A DNA stretch of 64,000 nt, taken from the NCBI RefSeq assembly GCF_900110555.1, contig NZ_FOEE01000005.1, positions 1 to 64,000 of the forward strand, given 5' to 3'. The notes beneath the pieces are model-generated. The model had not been told where the DNA came from and did not search any database. It saw only the letters and a program-made list of their open reading frames with translations. The stretch is from Trujillonella endophytica. Lineage in GTDB: Bacteria; Actinomycetota; Actinomycetes; Mycobacteriales; Geodermatophilaceae. Positions 1-8,113 of this stretch are shown piece by piece. Every line of letters starts with the position of its first letter. The stretch's first letter is position 1. The translations under genes and the position numbers were made by a program.

Positions 1-254
1 ACCTCGACCTTCTGCGCAGCGAGGTGCCGGGCCAGGCCGGCGCCGTAGGTGCCGGTGCCCTCCACGCCCACCTTCAGCAGCCGGCCGAAGGCGTTCAGCC
101 AGGCCAGCAGCGCCGCATAGCCAGCCGCGGTGGCGGCGAACTCCGCATCGCCCAGCAGCCTGCCGGTGCCGTCGATCGCAGCCGCGTGGTGGGTCCGGCC
201 GTGGGTGTCCACGCCGCCGAAGACATCCAGCCCCGTACTCGCCATGATGGTCAT
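1..254 (-). CDS. IS110-family transposase, N-terminal part (cut by window edge)
   Basis: The complement strand reads from an ATG at 254 (or an in-frame ATG at 245) to the window edge without a stop, about 84 residues. The start of the protein has GLDVFGGVDTHGRTHHAAAI followed by a conserved VEGTGTYGAGLARHL. This is the typical DEDD RuvC-like N-terminus of IS110 transposases: the Asp of GVDTH and the Glu of VEGTG are expected acidic catalytic residues. The C-terminal Tnp_20-type domain with the catalytic serine lies outside the window. The opposite frame here is only a shadow. Family assignment is strong from the motifs. Whether the element is intact cannot be judged. Confidence 0.85.
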   Translation of the reverse strand, partial: MTIMASTGLDVFGGVDTHGRTHHAAAIDGTGRLLGDAEFAATAAGYAALLAWLNAFGRLLKVGVEGTGTYGAGLARHLAAQKVE

Positions 255-491
255 CGCCGTCCTTGTCGCTCGTACCGATGAGACGGCACGCACCGAGCCG
301 GACGAGGCGGACAGGACAGTGATGGGCGCCTCTTGCACAGGCTCCTATGAGGTCACGGACGTCCCGCCCGGTGACGTGCAGGGACGGGGCCACCCCCACA
401 CGGCCGACACATCCCACAGCAGGACAGCAAGGCGTCGGTCAGGCGGAGAGTCAGACCACCAGGGGTGACCCCGTCCTCTCCATCCTCACTG
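255..491 (-). ncRNA. Noncoding flank of the IS110 element; possible bridge-RNA locus
   Basis: These 237 bases lie between the IS110 transposase start and the stop of the TetR gene and hold no convincing ORF. In characterised IS110 elements the noncoding end next to the transposase start encodes a structured bridge RNA that guides target and donor recognition. Here the stretch shows a GGGGT-G-ACCCC inverted repeat at 463-473, enclosed by GGAGAG (444-449) and CTCTCC (476-481). The outer end of the insertion sequence is not identifiable from one copy. The RNA call is inference from family knowledge, not from a seen loop signature. Confidence 0.3.
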
Positions 492-1097
492 TCAGGCGGG
501 GGCGTGCCGGTCGAGTTCGGCCAGCACGGCGCGGGCCGCGATCTCCGCCGCCGCCTCCCAGGTGCTGCCCAGGTCGGTGGTCACCGCGGCGGTGAAGTGG
601 GCGCTCAGGTGGGCTCCGACGCACGCCACGAGCGTGTCGGCCGGGGCGCCGTCGCGGCCCGCGGCACGCCACATCGTGTCCGCGAGGTCCCGCGCGGTGG
701 CCCGCTGCAGCAGCCTGCGCTGGTGCTGGCTGGCGGCCAGCTCGGCCGGCAGATCGGCCCGCGAGGTGAACTCCCAGTAGCCCGGCCCGTGCGAGGCGTT
801 GAGCTGGTGCGCCGTCCGGCACAGCGCCGCGACCCACCGCTCCAGGTCGCCGTCGTAGGCGGGGAGCTCCTGCGCGAGGTCGGCGAACCCGGCCTCGAAG
901 GCGGCGCCGATGAGCCGCTCCCGGCTGGCGAACATCCGGAAGAGGGTCCGGCGGCTCAGCCCGGACGCCGCGGCGAGCTCCTCCATGGTGGCGTCGAGGC
1001 CGTGCCGCACGACGTGCCGGCGCACCGCGTCCAGGACGTGCTGCTCGGCCGCCCGCCGCTTCGCGTCCGCCAGCGTGGCCGCCCCGTCGGTCTGCAC
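492..1097 (-). CDS. TetR-family transcriptional regulator (regulator A)
   Basis: This encodes a 201-residue TetR regulator. The helix-turn-helix lies at roughly residues 30-60, with ATMEELAAASGLSRRTLFRMF as the recognition segment, and a variable ligand-binding C-terminal half follows. I chose GTG at 1097 because a TAGGCT -10 box ends seven bases upstream, suggesting a leaderless mRNA; an upstream ATG at 1145 would add 16 low-complexity residues. It is a clear paralog of the regulator at 30968-31591 (shared SRRTLFR, GPGYWE(L/F)TSR and SAHLSAHFTAAV segments). Both are divergent from an amidohydrolase-type gene and share similar intergenic palindromes, so it probably represses itself and the 1208 operon. 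The ligand is unknown. Confidence 0.85.
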   Translation of the reverse strand: MQTDGAATLADAKRRAAEQHVLDAVRRHVVRHGLDATMEELAAASGLSRRTLFRMFASRERLIGAAFEAGFADLAQELPAYDGDLERWVAALCRTAHQLNASHGPGYWEFTSRADLPAELAASQHQRRLLQRATARDLADTMWRAAGRDGAPADTLVACVGAHLSAHFTAAVTTDLGSTWEAAAEIAARAVLAELDRHAPA

Positions 1098-1138
1098 GCC
1101 GCGCAGCCTAGCGCCGCTCCGCTCCTCGGCGGGGCTCG

Positions 1139-1173
1139 TTGACACTCATGAGTGCCAGCTGAGACACTGTGTC
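1139..1173 (+). promoter_or_regulatory. Promoter and TetR operator of the 1208 amidohydrolase operon
   Basis: TTGACA at 1139-1144 is a good -35 box. It runs into a perfect 12-base palindrome CACTCATGAGTG at 1143-1154, and a second palindrome GACACTGTGTC at 1163-1173 covers the expected -10 position. The layout is closely matched at 31621-31652 in front of the paralogous gene pair. Binding here would block both RNA polymerase elements. The ribosome-binding site for the gene is GGGAGGAGCGG just before the ATG at 1208. Confidence 0.6.
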
Positions 1174-1207
1174 GGGCGCCACTCGGTGCTGATCGGGAGG
1201 AGCGGAC

Positions 1208-2500
1208 ATGACCCAGCTGACCCAGGCGGCCCCGGGGGAGGAGCTCCCGGAGTTCCTGCGCGACCCCGAGCCCCGCGAGGTGCACTACACGGTCATCTCG
1301 GTCGACGACCACCTCGTCGAGCCGCCGGACATGTTCGAGGGGCGCGAGCCGGCCCGGTTCGCCGGCCGGTTCCCGCGGATCATGGAGCTGGAGCCGGGGA
1401 AGACCTACTCCCGGGCGCAGAGCGGCCTGCCGCCGATGGCGGTGTCGACCCCCGGCCGGCAGGCGTGGGACTTCGACGGCAACCTCTTCCTGCAGGTCGG
1501 GCTCAACGCCGTCGCCGGCTACACGTCGTTCGAGACCCTCAGCGACGAGCCGACGTCCTTCGCCGAGATGCGCCCCGGCTGCTACGACATCGACGCCCGC
1601 GTCCGCGACATGGACATCGGGGGGATCTGGGCCTCGCTCAACTTCCCGTCGTCCATCACCGGCTTCGCCGGCGCGGTCTTCTCCCGGACGACGGACGTCG
1701 ACCTCGGCCAGGCAGTCATGCGCGCCTGGAACGACTGGATGTACGAGGAGTGGCACGGGCGCCACCCGACCCGGGTCATCCCGATGGGCATCACCTGGCT
1801 CGCCGACCCCGAGGTGGGCGCGGCCGAGGTCCGCCGCAACGCCGCCCGCGGGTTCACCGCGCTCTCCTTCCCCGAGCTGCCGCACCGCCTCGGCTACCCG
1901 CCGGTGCACTCCGAGCACTGGGCGCCGCTGTTCCGTGCCTGCGAGGAGACCGGCACCGCGCTGTGCCTGCACGTCGGCTCCTCCGGCATGCTCGACCTGC
2001 CGCCGGACGGCCCCCGGTTCGAGAAGAACACGACGCTGTTCCCCGCCCTGTCGCTGCTGTCGGCGGTGGAGTGGCTGTGGTCGGGGGTGCCCGTCCGCTA
2101 TCCGGAGCTGTCCATCGTGCTGTCGGAGGGCGGGATCGGCTGGGTGCCGATGCTGCTGGACCGGCTGGACTTCATGCTGGCCCACGCCGGCAGCCTCTCG
2201 GACTTCGCGCAGTGGACCCATGGCACGCCGCCGTCGGAGGTCCTGCGCGACCACTTCTACTTCTGCACCCTGGACGACCCCTCGACGCTCGCCGTGGCGG
2301 TGGAGAAGCTGGGCGCCGACCGGATCATGGTCGAGATGGACTATCCGCACACCGACAGCACCTGGCCCGACACCCAGCCGTTGCTGCGGCAGCGGTTCGG
2401 GGAGAACCCGTCGCTGGACGTCGAGGCGATCCGCGCGATCACCCACGGCAACGCGGCCCGGGTCTTCCGCCACCCCCTGCCCCCGCGGCCGCTGCCGTGA
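1208..2500 (+). CDS. Amidohydrolase_2-family metal-dependent hydrolase or decarboxylase
   Basis: This is a 430-residue TIM-barrel protein of the amidohydrolase_2 (ACMSD-like, COG2159) family. Such enzymes hydrolyse or decarboxylate small organic acids at a metal site in the cytoplasm. The N-terminal metal motif is degenerate: SVDDHLVEP at about residues 31-39 carries D-D-H rather than H-x-H. Later conserved points are HVGSSG (His at 255) and EMDYPHTDS near 375-383, which supplies the acidic residue at the end of the barrel. The ATG has a strong Shine-Dalgarno sequence. Its stop overlaps the next gene as GTGA, so the two are translationally coupled. The reaction cannot be assigned from sequence. 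Confidence 0.85.
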   Translation: MTQLTQAAPGEELPEFLRDPEPREVHYTVISVDDHLVEPPDMFEGREPARFAGRFPRIMELEPGKTYSRAQSGLPPMAVSTPGRQAWDFDGNLFLQVGLNAVAGYTSFETLSDEPTSFAEMRPGCYDIDARVRDMDIGGIWASLNFPSSITGFAGAVFSRTTDVDLGQAVMRAWNDWMYEEWHGRHPTRVIPMGITWLADPEVGAAEVRRNAARGFTALSFPELPHRLGYPPVHSEHWAPLFRACEETGTALCLHVGSSGMLDLPPDGPRFEKNTTLFPALSLLSAVEWLWSGVPVRYPELSIVLSEGGIGWVPMLLDRLDFMLAHAGSLSDFAQWTHGTPPSEVLRDHFYFCTLDDPSTLAVAVEKLGADRIMVEMDYPHTDSTWPDTQPLLRQRFGENPSLDVEAIRAITHGNAARVFRHPLPPRPLP

Positions 2501-4128
2501 CGGTGATCCGGGGCGGCCTCCTCGCCGACGGCACCGGCGCCCCGGCCCGCCCGGCCGACGTCCGGTTCGAGGGCGCGACGATCGCCGAGATCGGCCCGCC
2601 GGGCACGCTGCGCGGGGACGAGGAGGTGGACGCCGGCGGCCTCGTCGTCGCCCCCGGGTTCGTCGACATCCACACCCACTACGACGCCCAGGTGCTGTGG
2701 GACCCCGACCTCACGCCGTCGTCCTGGCACGGCGTGACCACCGTGGTCATGGGCAACTGCGGGTTCGGCATCGCCCCCACCCGGCCCGACGGCCGGGAGA
2801 TCATCGCCCGGACGCTGGAGAACGTCGAGGGCATGTCGCTGGAGGCGCTGACCGCCGGCATCGACTGGTCCTTCGAGTCCTTCCCCGAGTACCTCGACGC
2901 CGTCGAGCGTGCCCGGCCCCGGCTCAACGTGGCGGCGATGCTCGGGCACACGCCGCTGCGGCTGGCGGTGCTCGGCCCCGACGCCATGGAGCGGGCGGCG
3001 TCCGACGAGGAGATCGCGACCATGGCCGCCCTCGTCGACGAGGCGCTGGCGGCCGGCGCGGTCGGCTTCGCCTCGTCGCGGCAGCCGGCGCACGCCGGTG
3101 CGTACGGCAGGCCGGTGCCCTCGCGGCTGGCCTCGCTCGGCGAGCTGCGCACGCTGGCCTCGGCGCTGACCCGGGCCGGTCGCGGGGTCCTGGCGCTCAC
3201 CCGGGGGCCGGACCTGGACATCGAGGAGATCGCCGAGCTGTCCGAGGCCATCGGCCGGCCGACCACCTGGACGGCGCTCATGGCCAGCCACGGCGGCGCC
3301 GATCCGCTGGAGATGGTGGAGCGCGGGGCCGCGCGTGGCTCGGTGGTGCCGCAGGTGGCCTGCCGGCCGGTGGTCATGCAGGCGACCCTGGCCGAGCCGT
3401 TCCCGTTCGCCCGCATCCCCGCCTTCGCCGAGGTGCTGGGCCGGCCGGCCGGGGAGAGGGCCGCCGTCTACCGCGACCCGGCGTGGCGGTCCCGCGCGCA
3501 CGCCGACACCGAGCAGCACTGGCCGGCCCTGTGGGGGCGGATGTTCGTGCAGGAGACGGTGGCCCATCCCGAGCTCGCCGACGGGCCCTCGCTGGCCGAG
3601 CTCGCGGCCGCGCGCGGGGTCCGGCCGGTGGACGTCCTCTGCGACGTCGCGCTCGACGACGATCTCCGCACGCGCTTCCGGCAGGTCCAGGCCAACGACG
3701 ACGAGGACGGCGTGGCGGCGCTGCTGCGCGACGAGCGCACGGTGCTCGGGCTCTCCGACGCCGGAGCCCACGCCAACCAGCTCTGCGACGCCGTCTTCGC
3801 GACCCACCTGCTCGGCTATTGGGTGCGCGAGAAGCAGGTACTGACCCTCGAGCAGGCGGTGTGGCGGCTGACCGGTCAGCCCGCCGAGCTGTTCGGGCTG
3901 CGCGGGCGGGGTCGGCTGGTGCCCGGTGCGGCTGCCGACGTCGTCCTCTTCGACCCCGCCACGGTGGGCGTGGGGCCGATGCAGCGGGTGCGCGACCTGC
4001 CCGCCGGGGCGGACCGGCTGGTCGCCCCGAGCACCGGCATCGAGGGCGTGTGGGTCAACGGCGAGCGGATCCGCGACGCCGACGGCCCCACGCAGGCGCG
4101 CCCCGGCCGGGTACTCCGGGACCGGTGA
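2497..4128 (+). CDS. N-acyl-D-amino-acid deacylase-like amidohydrolase (paralog 1)
   Basis: This 543-residue protein starts at a GTG overlapping the previous stop. It has the D-aminoacylase fold: a small beta domain (IRGGLLADGTGAPARPADV), the HTH metal motif at residues 59-61 in GFVDIHTHYD, the metal-binding cysteine in GNCG (Cys88), the catalytic aspartate in LSDAGAH (Asp421) and a C-terminal beta segment ending in ADVVLFDP. The family removes acyl groups from N-acyl-D-amino acids, but many members act on other cyclic or acyl amides. It is coupled to the amidohydrolase before it, so the pair probably act in sequence. Two paralogs lie at 5014 and 31683. The substrate is not known. Confidence 0.85.
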   Translation: MTVIRGGLLADGTGAPARPADVRFEGATIAEIGPPGTLRGDEEVDAGGLVVAPGFVDIHTHYDAQVLWDPDLTPSSWHGVTTVVMGNCGFGIAPTRPDGREIIARTLENVEGMSLEALTAGIDWSFESFPEYLDAVERARPRLNVAAMLGHTPLRLAVLGPDAMERAASDEEIATMAALVDEALAAGAVGFASSRQPAHAGAYGRPVPSRLASLGELRTLASALTRAGRGVLALTRGPDLDIEEIAELSEAIGRPTTWTALMASHGGADPLEMVERGAARGSVVPQVACRPVVMQATLAEPFPFARIPAFAEVLGRPAGERAAVYRDPAWRSRAHADTEQHWPALWGRMFVQETVAHPELADGPSLAELAAARGVRPVDVLCDVALDDDLRTRFRQVQANDDEDGVAALLRDERTVLGLSDAGAHANQLCDAVFATHLLGYWVREKQVLTLEQAVWRLTGQPAELFGLRGRGRLVPGAAADVVLFDPATVGVGPMQRVRDLPAGADRLVAPSTGIEGVWVNGERIRDADGPTQARPGRVLRDR

Positions 4129-4166
4129 GGGACCGCCGTACCCGGAGGCACCAGGTCGGGCTGCGG

Positions 4167-4850
4167 CTACGGGCGGCCGCCCCAGGCCCCGAGGCAGAAG
4201 CGCCAGACGCGCTCGGCGACCACGTCGGCCGGCTCGCCGGTCGAGGCGAACTGGTAGTGGTGGAAGACCGTGCGGATCAGCTCGTTGGTGAGCCAGGCGT
4301 CGTACGCCGCGTCCGACGGGTGCAGCAGTCCGGCGTCCTCGCCCTCGCGCAGGGCGCGCTGGAACAGGTCGGCGACCGGCTGGGTCGCCCGGCCGATCTC
4401 CTCGGGGTACAGCGCCACGAGCCGCCAGTGCTCGGTCGTGATGAAGCGCCCGACCCGGCTGTCCTGGGTGCCGAGGCTGCCCAGGATCGTGGTGACGTAG
4501 AAGCGCAGCCGCTCGACCGGGTCGGCGATCTCGGCGCTCGCGACCTCCAGTTGCTGGACGGTCTCGGCGATCATGTCCTCGAGCACGGCCAGGACCACCT
4601 GATCCTTGCCGGCGAAGTGCTTGTACAGCGTCTGGACGGCGATGCCCGCCTCCTTCACCAGCATGTGCGTGGTGAAGTCCGAGCCCTGCGTGGTGATGAG
4701 GTGCCGCGCGGCGTCGACGATCTGCTGCGCCCGACGCATGCTGCGCATCCGCGAGTTCTGCACGCTCGGTGCCCGGTCGGCGGCCCGCGTGATCCAGGCG
4801 GGAGTCGCCTCGTCGGCGTCCGTCGCCGGCCCGGCCGGTTCGTCCTGCAC
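4167..4850 (-). CDS. TetR/AcrR-family transcriptional regulator
   Basis: This 228-residue regulator has a TetR helix-turn-helix near residues 45-75, including EAGIAVQTLYKHFAGKD, followed by a TetR_C-type ligand domain. The GTG start at 4850 is preceded by GGAGG eight bases upstream. A longer frame opens upstream but adds only basic low-complexity sequence. The gene is convergent with the deacylase ending at 4128 and is separated by a strong hairpin from the gene ending at 5014. It has about 50 residues before the HTH, longer than the family norm. Its target is unknown. Confidence 0.8.
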   Translation of the reverse strand: MQDEPAGPATDADEATPAWITRAADRAPSVQNSRMRSMRRAQQIVDAARHLITTQGSDFTTHMLVKEAGIAVQTLYKHFAGKDQVVLAVLEDMIAETVQQLEVASAEIADPVERLRFYVTTILGSLGTQDSRVGRFITTEHWRLVALYPEEIGRATQPVADLFQRALREGEDAGLLHPSDAAYDAWLTNELIRTVFHHYQFASTGEPADVVAERVWRFCLGAWGGRP

Positions 4851-4940
4851 CAGGGGGCCTCCGCGCCTTGTCGACCACGGCCCCGCCCGGCGCGGCGCCG
4901 AGAGGCAGGATACGCCGTTCTCCCGCGGCCCCACCCGGGT

Positions 4941-4999
4941 TGATCATCGGCGGGTGGCTGCCCGCCGCGCCGACGGGGGCAGCCACCCGCCGATGATCA
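4941..4999 (-). terminator. Strong hairpin (22-bp perfect stem) after the 5014-6774 gene
   Basis: Bases 4941-4962 and 4978-4999 are perfect reverse complements, with a 15-base loop. The hairpin starts 14 bases after the stop codon of the complement-strand gene ending at 5014 and lies in front of the next gene. It has no U-tract, as is common in high-G+C actinobacteria. Terminator function is inferred from position. The stem is long enough that a dispersed-repeat origin is also possible. Confidence 0.65.
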
Positions 5000-5013
5000 C
5001 GGCGGGCTCAGCG

Positions 5014-6774
5014 TCAGGCGGGGCGCGAGCGGATCAGGCGGCCGGGGCGGGCGCCGGTCTCGGCGTCGTTCCGGCGGGTGATCTCCCCGGCGACGACGGT
5101 GGCCAGGTAGCCGGTGGCGCCCTGCAGCAGCCGCTGGCCCCCGCTCGGCAGGTCGAAGACCATCTCCGGCATCTGCAGCTGCAGCCGCTGGTGGTCGATC
5201 ACGTTGAGGTCCGCGCGGCGCCCCGGCGCCACGACGCCGCGGTCGGAGAGGCCGTAGATGTCGGCGTTCTGCCGGGTGAGCTTGTTGACGACCTGCTCGA
5301 CCGACAGCAGGGGCCCGCGCCGGCGGTCCCGCGCCCAGAACGACAGCAGGAACGAGGGCAGCGACGCGTCGCAGGCGAACTTCATGTGGGCGCCGCCGTC
5401 GGCCAGCCCGAAGGAGGTGATCGGCCGCGAGAGCAGCTCGTGGAGCGCGCTCAGGCTGCCGTCGGCGTAGTTGAGGTAGAAGCTCGCGCAGACGTTGCGA
5501 CCGTCGCCGGCGGTGTAGTGGTCGTAGAGGAACGCCTCCTGCGGCGCCCCCGCGGCCGCGGCCAGCACCCCGAGCTTGCGGTCGGGCTCCGGCTCGTAGT
5601 CCAGGGGCAACGTCAGCGGGTAGATGTTGGCGATGCGACCGGTCAGCATCTGGACGAAGTCGTACTGCTTGGGGTCGACGCCGGCCGGGTCGCTCACCTC
5701 GGCGAGGATCCGCGCCCGCCGCGCGGGGTCGCGCAGCGCCACCACCCGCTCGGCCAGCGGTAGGTGCGCGACCTCCCGGTAGGAGGGCCGCAGCATGAAG
5801 ATGTGGTAGCCGTCGAGCATCGTGAGCGCCCCGATGCCCCGGCCGCCGACGTGCGGGTGGATGCGCAGGCCCTCCGCGGCCGCCTTCTCCGACTCGGCCA
5901 GCATCAGCCGCCAGTCGTCGGGGTGGCTGGCGAACTGCATGAGGGAGTAGACGACGGGCCGGCCGGACGTCCGCGCGATCCGCACGATCCGGTCGTGCTC
6001 GGCCCGGCGGGTCTCCTCGCCGGCGTCCTTGGTCACGTAGGTCTCGCCGTTGGCGCCCAGCGGGATGATCTGGAACGCGCCGTGGCCGGACTCGCCCAGG
6101 GCCCGGGCGATGCCCAGCAGCTCGTCGTCCTCGGCGAAGGTGCCGGGCACGAACTCGTCCCGGCTGGACGTGTGCTCGAGGATCCGTGCGCCCGAGAAGC
6201 CCATCGCGCCGGCGTCCATGGCCTCGCGGACGAGCTTCGCCATGAGAGCGACGTCCTCCGGGGTGGCCGCCTCGTGGCCCAGCCCCCGGTCGCCCATCAC
6301 GAACACCCGCAGCGGCGAGTGGGAGATGTGCGTCCCGATGTCCATCGTGTACTTCCGCGCGCCCAGCCGGTCGAGGAAGTCGGGGAAGCTGCGCCAGCGC
6401 CAGTCCAGCCCCTCCTCGATGACGACGTCGGGGATGTCCTCCACGCCCTCCATCAGCTCGACCAGCGCCCGCCGGTGCTGCGGCTCGACCGGGGCGAACC
6501 CGACGCCGCAGTTGCCGCCGATCACCGTGGTCACGCCGTGGCCGAAGCTCGGGTCGATGCGGTCGTCCCAGAGGAACTGGCCGTCGTAGTGCGAGTGGAT
6601 GTCGACGAAGCCGGGAGTGACCAGCGCGCCGTCGGCCTCGATCTCCTGCCGACCTCGCGCGCTCACCCGCCCGACCTCGGTGATGCGGCCGTCGTCGACG
6701 GCCACATCGGCGGTGGCCGCCGGGGCGCCGGTGCCGTCGACGACGGTGCCGCCGCGGATCACGAGATCGTGCAC
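5014..6774 (-). CDS. N-acyl-D-amino-acid deacylase-like amidohydrolase (paralog 2)
   Basis: This is a 586-residue amidohydrolase. It opens with VHDLVIRGGTVVDGTGAPAA, has the HSH metal motif at residues 60-62 (GFVDIHSHYDG), the metal-binding Cys89 in GGNCGVGF and the late aspartate in LADGGAH, where Ser of the usual SDG is replaced by Ala. The start is GTG at 6774, after AAGGAGACCACCC; the frame stays open further upstream but lacks a ribosome-binding site there. It is closest to paralog 3 at 31683 (shared LVELMEGVE segment). It follows the SnoaL-like gene on the same strand by 23 bases, in an operon with the two PhyH genes. Substrate unknown. Confidence 0.85.
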   Translation of the reverse strand: MHDLVIRGGTVVDGTGAPAATADVAVDDGRITEVGRVSARGRQEIEADGALVTPGFVDIHSHYDGQFLWDDRIDPSFGHGVTTVIGGNCGVGFAPVEPQHRRALVELMEGVEDIPDVVIEEGLDWRWRSFPDFLDRLGARKYTMDIGTHISHSPLRVFVMGDRGLGHEAATPEDVALMAKLVREAMDAGAMGFSGARILEHTSSRDEFVPGTFAEDDELLGIARALGESGHGAFQIIPLGANGETYVTKDAGEETRRAEHDRIVRIARTSGRPVVYSLMQFASHPDDWRLMLAESEKAAAEGLRIHPHVGGRGIGALTMLDGYHIFMLRPSYREVAHLPLAERVVALRDPARRARILAEVSDPAGVDPKQYDFVQMLTGRIANIYPLTLPLDYEPEPDRKLGVLAAAAGAPQEAFLYDHYTAGDGRNVCASFYLNYADGSLSALHELLSRPITSFGLADGGAHMKFACDASLPSFLLSFWARDRRRGPLLSVEQVVNKLTRQNADIYGLSDRGVVAPGRRADLNVIDHQRLQLQMPEMVFDLPSGGQRLLQGATGYLATVVAGEITRRNDAETGARPGRLIRSRPA

Positions 6775-6797
6775 GGGTGGTCTCCTTCGAGGGTCGT

Positions 6798-7247
6798 TCA
6801 GAGGACGCCGGCCGACGCCGGGGGGAGCCCGGGCGTCGTCGTGGCGTGGGCATCGGGGGTGTAGCGGCCGGCGCGGTCGATGTACTCGTCCATCCGGCAG
6901 ACGAGGCCGTCGCGCAGCGTGAAGAACATGCACAGCGGCCAGGCGACCCGGTCGCCGGAGGCGGTCGTGCAGACCATCGTGTGCCGCTGGACCCAGCCGC
7001 CGGGGACGGGGCTGCGGCGGACGTCGACGAACGACCGCTCGGCGAAGCCGCCGATCAGTTGCTCCCACGCGGTCAGGAGCTCGGCGTGGCCCACGGGGAC
7101 CTGGTCGAAGGAGTGCCACACCACGACGTCGTCGGTGACGCAGGCGCGGGCGGCGGCGACGTCGCCCCGGGCGAGGGCGTCGTACATCCGGTCGACGACG
7201 GCCGCGGTCTCCGGGGCCGGCAGGGCGGGGGAGACGGTGTCGGTCAC
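6798..7247 (-). CDS. SnoaL-like / NTF2-fold protein
   Basis: This is a 149-residue protein of the NTF2-like SnoaL_2 type. It shows the opening helix (AAVVDRMYDALARGDVAAA), TDDVVVWHSFD at the pocket mouth and a C-terminal sheet segment (FFTLRDGLVCRMDEYID). Members serve as isomerases, cyclases, dehydratases or binding proteins for small hydrophobic compounds. It starts at GTG 4 bases after the PhyH stop and is followed by the deacylase, so the three are one transcript. The role is inferred only from company. Confidence 0.8.
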   Translation of the reverse strand: MTDTVSPALPAPETAAVVDRMYDALARGDVAAARACVTDDVVVWHSFDQVPVGHAELLTAWEQLIGGFAERSFVDVRRSPVPGGWVQRHTMVCTTASGDRVAWPLCMFFTLRDGLVCRMDEYIDRAGRYTPDAHATTTPGLPPASAGVL

Positions 7248-7251
7248 CGGC

Positions 7252-8082
7252 TCAGAACCCGGCCCGGCCGTTGACCCGGCCCAGGACCTGCGGGCGGAAG
7301 CCGAGGAGCGTCTGCAGGGTCTCCGAGCCGACCTGGCGCGCCGACGGGTTGAGGGAGAGGTACCAGTTCTCCTGCGGGAGGTAGACCGGGAGCGTGTACC
7401 AGCTGAAGATCCCGGCGCGGGTCCGCCCGTCGGTGTTGACGCCGTTGGTGTGCAGCAGCCGGCCCTCCATGATCACCGCGGAGCCGGCGGGGGCCTCCAG
7501 CGGGACGAGCCGGTCGCGCATCGCGTCCAGGTCGGTCGAGTAGGTCACCCGGTCGCCGGAATTGGTCTGGGTGCTGCCCGCGCCGTCGAAGTGGTTGCTG
7601 CCGGGGATGTAGCAGGTGGCGCCGTTCTCCGTCGTGAAGTCGTCCACGCACCAGGCGACGTTGACGCCGAGCGGGCGGCTCCACGGCGGCGGCATGTAGG
7701 CCTGGTCGCGGTGCAGGACCATCTGCCCGCCGCCGGAGACGATGTTGGCCGACATGCCCGACAGCAGGGCGGGCCAGCCGAGCACCTCGCGCACGAAGTG
7801 CATCGCCACGGGGTGCTCGGCGAGCTCGCAGAAGACCCAGTCGTGGCTGGGCAGGTTCCAGATCCGCTGGTTCTGCGCGGCCTCGTCCCGGCCGAACGCG
7901 TAGTCCTGGGTCAGCCCGGAGCGGCGGTCGGTCTCGGCGGCCCGGTACAGCGCGGTGCGGACCTCGGCGGCCTTCTCCGGGTCCAGCGCCCCCTCGACGA
8001 TGCAGGCGCCGAAGCGCTGCAGGTCGGCCATGGCGAGCGTCAGGTCCCGCGTGGGGGTCGGCGTCTCGGTCGTCTCGGTCAC
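7252..8082 (-). CDS. Phytanoyl-CoA dioxygenase (PhyH) family protein
   Basis: This is a 276-residue Fe(II)/2-oxoglutarate-type oxygenase of the PhyH family, which hydroxylates CoA esters or other small molecules. The iron facial triad is visible: His124-x-Asp126 in VLHRDQ and the distal His211 in RLLHTNG. GTG at 8082 follows GAGAGGACCCGCTC; an upstream ATG would add 31 Pro/Ser-rich residues. It shares an architecture with the next upstream gene (the DD...T/HADNGATRYLPGS-type block), so the two are tandem paralogs. It is co-transcribed with the SnoaL-like protein and deacylase downstream. Confidence 0.85.
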   Translation of the reverse strand: MTETTETPTPTRDLTLAMADLQRFGACIVEGALDPEKAAEVRTALYRAAETDRRSGLTQDYAFGRDEAAQNQRIWNLPSHDWVFCELAEHPVAMHFVREVLGWPALLSGMSANIVSGGGQMVLHRDQAYMPPPWSRPLGVNVAWCVDDFTTENGATCYIPGSNHFDGAGSTQTNSGDRVTYSTDLDAMRDRLVPLEAPAGSAVIMEGRLLHTNGVNTDGRTRAGIFSWYTLPVYLPQENWYLSLNPSARQVGSETLQTLLGFRPQVLGRVNGRAGF

Positions 8083-8113
8083 GAGCGGGTCCTCTCGGGG
8101 GCTGCGGAACGGG

